A DNA stretch of 64,000 nucleotides, taken from Bin5 sp022827195 (GTDB taxonomy: Bacteria; Chloroflexota; Anaerolineae; Caldilineales; Caldilineaceae). The stretch covers positions 2,852,001 through 2,916,000 of the forward strand of contig OZ242331.1 in NCBI GenBank assembly GCA_965208275.1, read 5' to 3'. The position numbers and the translations under genes were made by a program. Below, in pieces: positions 9,875 through 17,460 of the stretch (position 1 is its first letter; every line of letters begins with the position of its first letter). Below the pieces are notes generated by a model. That model made no database searches and was not told where the DNA came from. It saw nothing but the letters and a program-made list of their open reading frames with translations.

Positions 9875-11074
9875 ATGGGTTGTCCAATCGCGAAATTAGA
9901 TTCGTTGAGAAAACGAACTGCCCTAATCCCATTGCTCACCGCTGCCATCGGTTTTTTTCTAACGGGTTGTGTTCCGGTAACGTCAGAGGCCGGCGAAGAC
10001 CGGGCGGTCTTTCCGTGCGATAGGTCGGAAATGTCTCATTGGGAAAAGTTTGATTTTGGGCCTGCTTCTTCGCTCGATGGATTCTTGGGAACAGTTGATC
10101 AGCTTTACGGGGTCGACAGCGATGTTCTTCACTCTATCAAGAATCCCGAAGGGCAAGTCACCGAAGTAAACTGGACTGACAGTAATTCTGGATTAGCCGC
10201 TCATTTTTTTGGCGATGGGCGGCTGGCGGACATTCAAGTGCTATGGGCCCGAGAGCAGCCTACTTTGGCCCAAGTCATAAGCTGTTTGGGTCCTCCCGTC
10301 ACCCAGACAGAAGTCCCCAACAGTGATGGAGCCGGAGCGGAAATCGTGAGCTACTGGACTGCCGAAAAGGGACCATGGAGGGATGTTCCGGGATATGTCA
10401 CAATGCTTATCCTCAAAAGTGTCTCTTGGCTTTATCCAGAGATCTCTTCGCAAGCAAGTCATCCTGAATATCGAATTAAAGAGCTCACGGTTTTCACTTT
10501 TCCTGAGCTACAACGAACAATTGTCACATCGGAACGTTCATCGTGCGTAAGGCTATCTGCTTCCCGGTGGCAAGAGTTCAAGATAGGAGTAGATTCTTCG
10601 GGCGAAATCTATGAACATGTAGTCAAACTCTGGGGTGATGATAAAGGGCAGATTGATGTTTCAGGACTGGATAACGATGGGTCTCGGCATATGAATTGGA
10701 GCGATCGTAAAGAGGAGATCCACTACACGGCTTATCTAGAGGACGGAAAGCTCAATAGAATTTATGTCGGGTTTGAGCCGGCATTTGGACTAGGCCTGGT
10801 AATCGACTGCCTGGGCTCTCCTGAGCAGTTTTCGGCCTATTACAGTCAGGAAAGGCATTCGAAAGCTGTTACCCTGGAGCTATGGTATGAGAAAGAGGGG
10901 TTCGTTGTGCTGGGCCGTGTTCACCACTCCTATGCCTGGCAGACGTTGCCCGACACGATAACCGCTGACTATCGATTGGACCGACTTCTGGTTTTCACTC
11001 CTGGGCTTGAAGAGATGGCCTACAGACTTAGTGGTTCGGCTGAAGGGGCGATTCGGACAATATGTACCCTTTAG
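9875..11074 (+). CDS. Secreted lipoprotein with two copies of an unrecognised domain
   Basis: 399 residues. A long positively charged start and hydrophobic segment end in the lipobox LTGC (Cys about residue 32). The mature part is two tandem copies of one domain (about 45-215 and 220-395). Each copy begins with Cys and W-x-(E)F, then a Trp-rich strand region, then CLGxP, an aromatic Y-W/Y stretch with EKG, and ends with a VFTP/VFTF strand and a short helix. The single-domain protein at 11731-12465 carries a third copy. No named family was recognised. It is bordered on both sides by IS3 fragments, and its base composition is lower in GC than the macroglobulin gene. Confidence 0.8.
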   Translation: MGCPIAKLDSLRKRTALIPLLTAAIGFFLTGCVPVTSEAGEDRAVFPCDRSEMSHWEKFDFGPASSLDGFLGTVDQLYGVDSDVLHSIKNPEGQVTEVNWTDSNSGLAAHFFGDGRLADIQVLWAREQPTLAQVISCLGPPVTQTEVPNSDGAGAEIVSYWTAEKGPWRDVPGYVTMLILKSVSWLYPEISSQASHPEYRIKELTVFTFPELQRTIVTSERSSCVRLSASRWQEFKIGVDSSGEIYEHVVKLWGDDKGQIDVSGLDNDGSRHMNWSDRKEEIHYTAYLEDGKLNRIYVGFEPAFGLGLVIDCLGSPEQFSAYYSQERHSKAVTLELWYEKEGFVVLGRVHHSYAWQTLPDTITADYRLDRLLVFTPGLEEMAYRLSGSAEGAIRTICTL

Positions 11075-11730
11075 CCGTGGCCGGGTTCGATCGAGGGGAT
11101 CGAGATCGAGGAGCTGGATTACAGCAAGATCGACGCATGTGAAGAGGCGGCGCCGGATTGGCCGGAGTAGGCTGGAAGGCAGGTGCATCCTGGTTGACCC
11201 GGCGCTGGGTCCTCAATGAAGAAAAACTGTCCAGTCGCGCGGACCAGACAGAGCATTAAAGCAATTTCCTGACATTGACCTTTTTTCGAAAGGGACGACT
11301 CACGAGCTTGGCCTCAAAGAGTGGACTACAAGCTAAGGTGGATGATGGAGCAATTCACCAAGCCTGTGGAGGGGCAGAATGATGGTTTAAGAGACGGAGG
11401 TGATAAACCGCAGCCTGCAAGCCCCGACCACACAATTGCCATAACCGTTCGTTAGCAGTTGAATCCCCCTTTGCAGCACTCCCGCCTCGCCAGCGCGCGC
11501 CCAACGGCAGCGTCACAGTCTACCATTAGTACGGCCTGACCTCTTCGGTCAACGGCGGCGGCGAAGGCGACGAAGCGCGGCGCATGCTCAGCTGGCTGCA
11601 GCAGGACTAAAGTAGATCCCTTTTGATACCACGACTTATGGCATGAGTCGCATCCTGGGGCATCAGTCGTGTCGCCTGTAAGAACGGAATGTGAAAACTC
11701 TAGGTTTCATTAGGGAAGCACTTTAGCACC
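11075..11730 (+). other. Intergenic stretch with debris only
   Basis: No intact gene. It holds an IS3 end fragment (11308-11395) and, near 11480-11610, a short coding-like scrap ending in ARRMLSWLQQD with an internal stop, possibly from another transposase. Otherwise nothing was recognised. Confidence 0.5.
11308..11395 (+). mobile_element. Solo left end of an IS3-family element
   Basis: The sequence from the terminal repeat (GAGCTTGGCCTC) through the spacer to the first orfA codon matches the left end of the IS3 element at 37809-39089, including the GGAGCAATTCACC and GGAGGGGCAGAA segments. It stops within the first codons of orfA; no transposase or right end follows. Confidence 0.75.
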
Positions 11731-12465
11731 ATGAGAATCTTCACAAGAAGAGGTGTGCGTGTGGCTATCCCCTTTGCGTTTCTGCTTATCCTTTTCCTTA
11801 TGTGTGGTACTTATCTACTGCCTCCTCTTCCCTTCCCTTGCGCCAATTTCACAGAAACCTACTGGTCGGAATTCAACTTCAATGTCGATACTCCGGATGA
11901 AGTTGCCTCTAACGTGTTCCGCTTATGGGGCATAGAAAATAGTAAACTCGATAGATACGAGGATATTTGGGGAAATCTGATAGGACTACGTTGGCTAAGC
12001 ATTAGGTTGAACAAACCTTTTGGATTTTATACAGCCTGGTTTCGGGAAGGGGTTCTCCAAAAGATTGATGTTGAGTGGACCCCGTTGCCAATGCCGTCGT
12101 TATCGCAGGCAGTCGAATGCCTCGGCGCTCCTGGATACTACATTGTGTACTATGGAATGGCTCCGGATGGACACAACATCAATCTAGATCTACTTTATAC
12201 TGAGAAAGGCCTCGTCGTCCGCTATGTGTCACTTTTCACAACCTTCTTCATGCCCGAGCTACCAGAAGAGTTTCATCCCCGCATGCGAATAGAAGGGTTG
12301 GCTTTGGTTGCCCCAGGTGCGCCCGAACAGATGGTGCCTGCGGTCTATAGCACTGGCAATGTGGGCGGAGGGTATGTTCACAATGCCTGTCTGAGCAAAC
12401 CTTGGCCTGGCTCGATAGAGGCAATGGAGATAGTTCCACGTCAGGAATTTATTTCTTGTCATTGA
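11731..12465 (+). CDS. Membrane-anchored or secreted single-domain protein, same domain family as 9875-11074
   Basis: 244 residues. An N-terminal hydrophobic segment (about 10-33) acts as signal or anchor; the Cys near residue 26 is not in a convincing lipobox. The mature part repeats the pattern of the upstream two-domain protein: PC-x-(8)-W-x-EF-x-F, a LWG segment, ECLGAP, YYIVYY, a Y-x-EKG strand and a final LALVAP strand. The match covers the whole domain, so this is a paralogue rather than a chance likeness. A C-terminal Cys-containing tail is extra. Function unknown. A MITE-like element follows 3 bases after the stop. Confidence 0.75.
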   Translation: MRIFTRRGVRVAIPFAFLLILFLMCGTYLLPPLPFPCANFTETYWSEFNFNVDTPDEVASNVFRLWGIENSKLDRYEDIWGNLIGLRWLSIRLNKPFGFYTAWFREGVLQKIDVEWTPLPMPSLSQAVECLGAPGYYIVYYGMAPDGHNINLDLLYTEKGLVVRYVSLFTTFFMPELPEEFHPRMRIEGLALVAPGAPEQMVPAVYSTGNVGGGYVHNACLSKPWPGSIEAMEIVPRQEFISCH

Positions 12466-12468
12466 CCT

Positions 12469-12594
12469 TGGCCCCAAAAACTGGACCACAAGCTAAGGTG
12501 TATAATGGAGCACTTCGTGCTCTGTTCAGAGCCGGCCGCATTTGCCTAAATGCACCTTATTTTTCCCATTCCGTGGTCCAACGATTGGGGCTCA
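12469..12594 (+). mobile_element. MITE-like mini-element derived from the IS3-family element
   Basis: About 126 bp. The first part equals the left end of the local IS3 element (TGGCCCC, GGACCACAAGC, up to AATGGAGCA) and the second part equals its right end (CTTCGTGCTCTG through GGGGCTCA). The two parts are joined at a shared GAGCA, so the whole transposase region is missing. Both terminal repeats remain, making it a plausible non-autonomous element that a full copy could mobilise. Confidence 0.8.
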
Positions 12595-12645
12595 CCATAA
12601 TAATAGCCGGGTAAATTGAGCCAGCATTTCAGCAGGAGAACAGGT

Positions 12646-14868
12646 ATGATGACAAAAGACGGAATAACAACCTTCGCCACAAGACCCGGCCTGGAGATCG
12701 ACCCGGAGTTACGCTTATCGCTCACCTGGGTCATTGCCGTGCTGGTCTGCGTGGGGTCAGCTGTGACGTTCATGGGTGAACTGCTGGTTGAGCCGGTACA
12801 ACGGTTGTCCCAAATACCCTTGGTATGTTTTGGCCTGGCTATGCTTATCTGGTGGCTGGATCGGTTGGGTGGGACTAGGCTCAGCCGCTGGTTTACCCTC
12901 ATCGGTCTGAGCATCCTCATCAACCTGGCATTCATCCGATTTGGGATATCCGACCTCTACCTATTGATGATCTTGTTGCCCCTTTTGGCGCTGGCGCTCA
13001 TGACCTGGACTGCGGCGCTGCTCACGGCTTTACTGGAAACTATAGGGCTGCTATTCCTGTGGCCAACCATTGGGATAGACCCCATCTCCCTTGTTCTGAC
13101 AATCGGGCTGATCTGGACGGTACTCGGCCTGCTGTTGGCCATCATCGGCCCCCAGGTTCGGCGCTGCCAATGGTCATACGATCAGTTTCACCGAGCGCAG
13201 CAGCGCTTAGATGAAACGCGGGATCAAAAAGTCCAGTTGGCCCAAATGCAGGAGGATTTGAAATCGGCCTACCAGACCCAGGAACTGCTCAATCAGCGGT
13301 TGGTCGTCCTACGTCAGATTGCTGAGGAAGCTCATGAAGCCAAGGCCGCCTTTGTGGCCAAGATCAGCCACGAATTTCGGACGCCGTTGAATATAATTCT
13401 GGGTCTGATTGACACGATGCTGGAGGTACCTGAAGCCTATGGGAAATCGCTGCCACCCTTGCTCATGCAAGTTCTGGAGATCATACAGCGCAACAGCAAT
13501 CATTTGGCCAGCATGATCAACGATGTCCTGGATCTCAGCCAGGCCGATGCAGGCCGGCTGAGACTGCATCGGGAATGGGCCGATTTGGCTGACGATATAA
13601 AAAATGCGGTGGTGATGGTGGTGCGTCCGCTGATTGAAAGGAAAGCACTCACTTTGCAGGTCAGCATTGATGACGATTTCCCCCAAGTTTACTGCGACAG
13701 AACCCGTATCCGCCAGGTGGTTCTCAACCTGGTGAGCAATGCGGCCCGCTATACGGAGACTGGCGGCATTATCGTCAAGGCAACGCGCCAGGGCAGTGAC
13801 ATTCTTATCAGCGTAACGGATACGGGTCCCGGTATCACCCCGCAAGAGCTGGACAGAATCTTTGAACCGTTTGCGCAGGCGGACCAAACGCGACCTGCTC
13901 AAGGCGGCAGTGGACTCGGCCTCAGCGTCAGCCAACAATTCATCGAACGTCATCAGGGTCGGATTTGGGCCGAAAGTAAATTAGGCTTCGGCAGCACCTT
14001 CTCATTCACCCTGCCCATCGCTCCGCCGCTGCCGGACGGGGGCACGTCGGCCCCTGGCTTTGCCGAAGACTGGGTTTGGCATGAACGCACCACCTGGCCT
14101 CAATTGCCCGAAATGCCGCGCAAACAACGGATAATGGTTTGTGATGAAAGTGGCGATTTGGCCCCCCTGCTCAGCCGCCATACCGATGAGATTCAGTTTA
14201 CCGAGAGCCGTGATCTACCTGGCGCTCTCGAAGCGTTGCAAACCCATCCGACCCATATGCTGATCCTCAATGCAGCCGCTCCCCAACATTTGATCTCATT
14301 AATGGAAGAGGCCCGGCAAGCCATACCTGATATGCCCATTCTTGGGTGTGCCTTTCCGCCGAAAATCAATTATGCCTTAGAGGCCGGGGCTGTCGACTAT
14401 TTAATCAAGCCGATCAGACAGCCGGATTTAGCCAAGGCCTTGAATACGCTTGACAAGCCGGTGAAGCGCATTTTGCTGGTGGACGACAATCCGGATATTC
14501 GCCAACTCTATACCCAGATGCTCTCTATCATTGACCCTACGTTGGAGATTACCACCACCGCCAGCGGGGCGGAAGCGTTGGCCGAGCTACACCATCGGGT
14601 CCGGGGCAGTGAGGCTCCAGATTTGGTCCTACTGGACATTCTTCTGCCCGATATGACCGGTTGGCAGGTTTTGGCGGAAAAGAATCAAGACGCGGCGATT
14701 CGTGACATTCCGGTGATCGCAATCTCCGGCGAAGAGCTTGTGGCCTGGCCAACACGCAGTAGCGTACTGTTGGCAACGATGGGAGCGGGGGTACCGATTA
14801 ACAAGCTGCTTCCCTGTTCGCACCGGCTTGCGGCGCTGTTAATGAAGGCAGATGGGGAATTTGAGTGA
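12646..14868 (+). CDS. Membrane hybrid histidine kinase with two receiver-like domains
   Basis: 740 residues; the ATG at 12646 follows an AGGAGAA ribosome site. Four to six membrane segments (about 20-170) precede a coiled coil. HisKA has the phospho-acceptor His242 (KISHEFRTPLN). The ATPase carries the N box (NLVSNAARY), G1 (DTGPGI), F box (FEPFAQ) and G2 (GGSGLGLSV). Two receivers follow: the first (about 505-605) lacks the acceptor Asp, with Ala-rich LILNAAAP at that place, so it is probably a non-phosphorylated scaffold; the second has Asp664 in LVLLDILLPDMTG. It likely senses membrane or small-molecule signals and phosphorylates itself or the divergent regulator at 15109-16380. The signal is unknown. 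Confidence 0.9.
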   Translation: MMTKDGITTFATRPGLEIDPELRLSLTWVIAVLVCVGSAVTFMGELLVEPVQRLSQIPLVCFGLAMLIWWLDRLGGTRLSRWFTLIGLSILINLAFIRFGISDLYLLMILLPLLALALMTWTAALLTALLETIGLLFLWPTIGIDPISLVLTIGLIWTVLGLLLAIIGPQVRRCQWSYDQFHRAQQRLDETRDQKVQLAQMQEDLKSAYQTQELLNQRLVVLRQIAEEAHEAKAAFVAKISHEFRTPLNIILGLIDTMLEVPEAYGKSLPPLLMQVLEIIQRNSNHLASMINDVLDLSQADAGRLRLHREWADLADDIKNAVVMVVRPLIERKALTLQVSIDDDFPQVYCDRTRIRQVVLNLVSNAARYTETGGIIVKATRQGSDILISVTDTGPGITPQELDRIFEPFAQADQTRPAQGGSGLGLSVSQQFIERHQGRIWAESKLGFGSTFSFTLPIAPPLPDGGTSAPGFAEDWVWHERTTWPQLPEMPRKQRIMVCDESGDLAPLLSRHTDEIQFTESRDLPGALEALQTHPTHMLILNAAAPQHLISLMEEARQAIPDMPILGCAFPPKINYALEAGAVDYLIKPIRQPDLAKALNTLDKPVKRILLVDDNPDIRQLYTQMLSIIDPTLEITTTASGAEALAELHHRVRGSEAPDLVLLDILLPDMTGWQVLAEKNQDAAIRDIPVIAISGEELVAWPTRSSVLLATMGAGVPINKLLPCSHRLAALLMKADGEFE

Positions 14869-14869
14869 G

Positions 14870-15035
14870 TAAATATCACTCTACCCTCTGCAAAAGCGAA
14901 CGCTAAGAGCTCCTCATCCGATGCCCCGAGCATATTTGCCTCAGGTTCGCTGAGAACGTCTATCCCTCGTTCACGAAGTCCCCGGATAGCGGCTCTTGAC
15001 ACATGTTCATCCGTATAACATCGAATTCTGCTCAC
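14870..15035 (-). pseudogene. Truncated DUF5615 (PIN-like) toxin-type gene
   Basis: From the GTG at 15035 the protein begins RCYTDEHVSRAAIRGLRERG and continues LGASDEELLAFAFAEGRVIFTH, the conserved first half of DUF5615 PIN-like proteins, which usually sit beside DUF433 antitoxins. Homology ends at about 14872, just before the stop of the histidine kinase, and the frame then reads antisense into that gene. The C-terminal half of the domain is missing, so the gene appears cut by a rearrangement. No DUF433 partner is present. Confidence 0.65.
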
Positions 15036-15108
15036 GGCCGTGTTTCTTCAGCTTCTCTTGTAATGGTGATGAAGATTGATGTAGCAACGCCTTAATAAAT
15101 ACTTCATC

Positions 15109-16380
15109 TCACCCCGCAACCCGACTATATGCTTCATCCAGCGCCTCGATAAACTCCCGCCGCCGCACCGGCTTTGGCAAATAAAGCGACGCGCCCAGCG
15201 CCAAAGCCAGCTCTTCCCGGCGGATGACAGAGCAGACAATGATGGGAATGGCCCGGGTATCAGGATGCTCATGCAGATAGGCCAGCAGCTCCCAGCCATC
15301 CATACCGGGCAGGAGCACGTCCAGGATGATTAGGTTTGGTTTTGTGACGGCAATGGTTTCAAAAAGGCGTTCGCCATCGGCCAGATGGATGATCTGATAG
15401 GGGGTATTGGTGACAGAGATCCGGAAAAAGGTTACCAGATCAGCGTTATCATCCACCACAAGTACGGAAATGGGGTCACCGGCAGATGGCAGCCTGAACC
15501 GAAAGACAATGGTTTCAGCGGCCCGCCGGATATTGAGCGTATCACCTTGATCGCCCAGAAGCTCTTGGATGAGGTCGCTGCTGGGCAGCGGGGCGCTGTC
15601 GGGTAGCGTATCGGTGACGATGGGGCCACCTGTCACGGTGAGAGTGATGATATCCCCTGCCATTTCAGCCAGCAGGACAATTTCGCCCGACGCCATGAGT
15701 TGCACCAACTTCTCGATGGCGGTTAGTAATATTTGCCGCAGCGCCGAAGGCTGAATCACCGCGGTCAGATTTTTTGGGACGGGGTCAACCTTCAATTGAA
15801 TATTGTGTTTGGCCGTTAGCACCTGGCCGACCTGCACCACCCTGGCGATGACGGCGGCCACCTCGCTCGTGGTCTCCGGCACGTTCTGCTGTAAGATGGC
15901 TAACTCTTGCTGCACCTGAGAACGCCACGGGTCGGTTTCAATGTTGCCGCCATCTGTTGATGGTGTGCCAGCGACTGCTGGCGTATCTGTCCTCCTTTGG
16001 CCCCACAGCCATTGCGCCAAATTATGGATGGCTCGCTTCTGTTCGCGACGAATCTGGCGAATCGACAATTTCATGCGATCACTCGTTTCTTCTTGCGTCA
16101 GGCCTTGCCGATAGCGCAAATATAAGAGTTCGTATATTCGCTGACTGTGGGCATAGGGTGCAACATCGGGGGCTGGTTTCAAAGCCTCAATGGCTTTGAT
16201 GAGCGCAGACTGCATCTCCTTGACGCCCTGCTGCTGTGGCACCCCTAACACCTGCCACAATAGCACCGGTGGCTGGTAAACGGGGTCGTTGAGATGGGGT
16301 AATGCTTCGTATAAGGCCTGTTCGAGGACTTCAATCGTTTCCAAATCTTGGTTTTTTGGTTCTGTCATTGTCTTCGCCAC
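15109..16380 (-). CDS. Regulator with sigma-like HTH, ATPase-like domain and C-terminal receiver
   Basis: 423 residues. The N-terminal 60-130 region (LLYLRYRQGLTQEETSDRMKL) looks like a sigma-70 region 4 or LuxR-like helix-turn-helix. Residues about 175-295 resemble a histidine-kinase dimerisation/ATPase module that lacks recognisable N and G boxes. Residues about 305-420 form a normal receiver with Asp354 (LDVLLPGMDGW) and Lys403. The receiver is C-terminal, unlike ordinary response regulators. Starts at GTG 16380 or ATG 16368 are both possible; the first overlaps the end of the higA-like gene by 50 bases. It is convergent with the hybrid kinase at 12646-14868, a likely phosphorelay partner. 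Confidence 0.8.
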   Translation of the reverse strand: MAKTMTEPKNQDLETIEVLEQALYEALPHLNDPVYQPPVLLWQVLGVPQQQGVKEMQSALIKAIEALKPAPDVAPYAHSQRIYELLYLRYRQGLTQEETSDRMKLSIRQIRREQKRAIHNLAQWLWGQRRTDTPAVAGTPSTDGGNIETDPWRSQVQQELAILQQNVPETTSEVAAVIARVVQVGQVLTAKHNIQLKVDPVPKNLTAVIQPSALRQILLTAIEKLVQLMASGEIVLLAEMAGDIITLTVTGGPIVTDTLPDSAPLPSSDLIQELLGDQGDTLNIRRAAETIVFRFRLPSAGDPISVLVVDDNADLVTFFRISVTNTPYQIIHLADGERLFETIAVTKPNLIILDVLLPGMDGWELLAYLHEHPDTRAIPIIVCSVIRREELALALGASLYLPKPVRRREFIEALDEAYSRVAG

Positions 16381-16609
16381 ACCCTTGCGATATCCATAGG
16401 CTAGCCGACATTCCCAAAAACTTTTCGAGCCGTAACGCTGTACTTGGGGTCATCCTTCTCTTCCCATTCACAACCTCATTGATCCTTTGATAGGGAACCT
16501 GAATGGCTTCCGCCAATTCTCGTTGTGTTAAACCCATTGGCTTTAGAAACTCTTCCACCAGCATCTCGCCAGGATGCGTTGGTGTTCTATCTGTTGGTAT
16601 TCTGATCAT
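16331..16609 (-). CDS. higA: HigA-type XRE antitoxin, orphan and C-terminally altered
   Basis: 92 residues. Residues 12-75 match HigA antitoxins: PTHPGEML, LTQRELAEAIQV, INEVVNGKRRMTP and ALRLEKFLGMSASLW, a Cro/C1-type helix-turn-helix. Normal members continue with an NLQ-x-YDL helix, but here the sequence diverges right after SLW and ends within the next gene, so the tail was probably replaced. A strong GGAGG ribosome site precedes the ATG. The HigB toxin that should lie upstream is absent; a palindromic repeat occupies that position. It may survive as a solitary repressor. Confidence 0.75.
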   Translation of the reverse strand: MIRIPTDRTPTHPGEMLVEEFLKPMGLTQRELAEAIQVPYQRINEVVNGKRRMTPSTALRLEKFLGMSASLWISQGCGEDNDRTKKPRFGND

Positions 16610-16651
16610 AATTGCCTCCAGGTAGCGGCTCTGGAGTAAGTGATAAGTACG

Positions 16652-16768
16652 ATGTCATTCGAACCCGTAAGAGTGGGAAATCTTCCGGATTGGGCGTTTC
16701 AAGTGGCCGATCTCGAAGATTTCTGATAAAGAAATCGCTTCGCATCCTCGTTCCTCATCGAAATGACC
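16652..16768. repeat. Intergenic palindromic repeat, family 1
   Basis: An imperfect long inverted repeat with outer arms GTCATTCGA / TCGAAATGAC and inner arms around GAAATCTTC / GAAGATTTC. The same arm sequences form the larger palindrome at 34092-34253, so this is a dispersed family rather than a unique structure. Confidence 0.65.
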
Positions 16769-16922
16769 ACGAAGCCGTTTTCTGACAGCAAGCGAAAGAA
16801 TTCCCACCGATTACAGTCCAATATTTCGGCTCCAAAACCACCCATTCCTGCTCCCTCAACCCTGTGATGTGGGTAGGCACTACCACGTTGAAGCGTGGTA
16901 ACGGGGGGAACTATTCTCTTTG

Positions 16923-17042
16923 TTAATGTAGATCCCAAAAGGGATCAAGAGTATTGGCATTTCGAAAAAGCAGCGAAGACTCGTCTGTTCCGGTCACGAT
17001 GCCATCGCGAAGAGTCGTAGTTTCAAATGGGATCCACATTAA
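16923..17042. repeat. Intergenic palindromic element with 15-bp terminal inverted repeats
   Basis: The ends TTAATGTAGATCCCA and TGGGATCCACATTAA are inverted repeats with one mismatch. About 90 bp lies between, with a small GATCCC/GGGATC hairpin near the left end. No ORF is present. It sits in the 850-bp gap before the ABC importer genes; it could be a MITE or a transcription end structure. Confidence 0.5.
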
Positions 17043-17164
17043 TTATTCATCAACCCATGGGGAATGCCAACCTACCATAACTCAATGGGTGGGCTTCAAT
17101 TATGGAGCAGTCAGCGTAATCTGCTTATGACCTTTGCTCTCCGTGTTCCAAATGCGCCCATTTC

Positions 17165-17233
17165 GATTTTTTGGCCGGTGATTGGCCGGTTCATGGCCTT
17201 GTATATCGCTTTTTAGAGGAGTATCGTACGAGG
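17165..17233 (+). repeat. 69-bp direct repeat, copy 1 (upstream of the ABC importer)
   Basis: This 69-bp block matches 23343-23411 with 3 differences and no gaps. It contains TTGGCCGG twice with an 11-bp period and an AT-rich run. Copy 1 lies about 230 bases before the binding-protein gene and copy 2 about 220 bases before the amidohydrolase gene, so it may be a shared regulatory site or leader. Confidence 0.75.
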
Positions 17234-17460
17234 TCAGGATGGTGATTGGGGCAAATTACCAGTAACTTCGCAAGGCAATGCTGAACAATTACTAACGAAT
17301 GAAAGGAGCCGCCCATAAAGCAACAAAACATTGTAGTCATAACATTTTCAGAGGAGTCGAACTGTCTCCATCGAGACGACACCGGAGAATGAAAATGGTC
17401 ATTGGGGAGATCTACCCCCAAGCCCCCGGTCTGCGACGCTATTCTAAAGGGAGAAAAAAA

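Noticed and set aside
11480..11610. Possible ISAs1-type transposase scrap
   Set aside because: Only a few residues look similar and a stop interrupts them; too weak to call.
16699..16938. 79-codon minus-strand ORF as a possible HigB toxin beside higA
   Set aside because: It shows no HigB/RelE motifs and overlaps the palindromic repeat.
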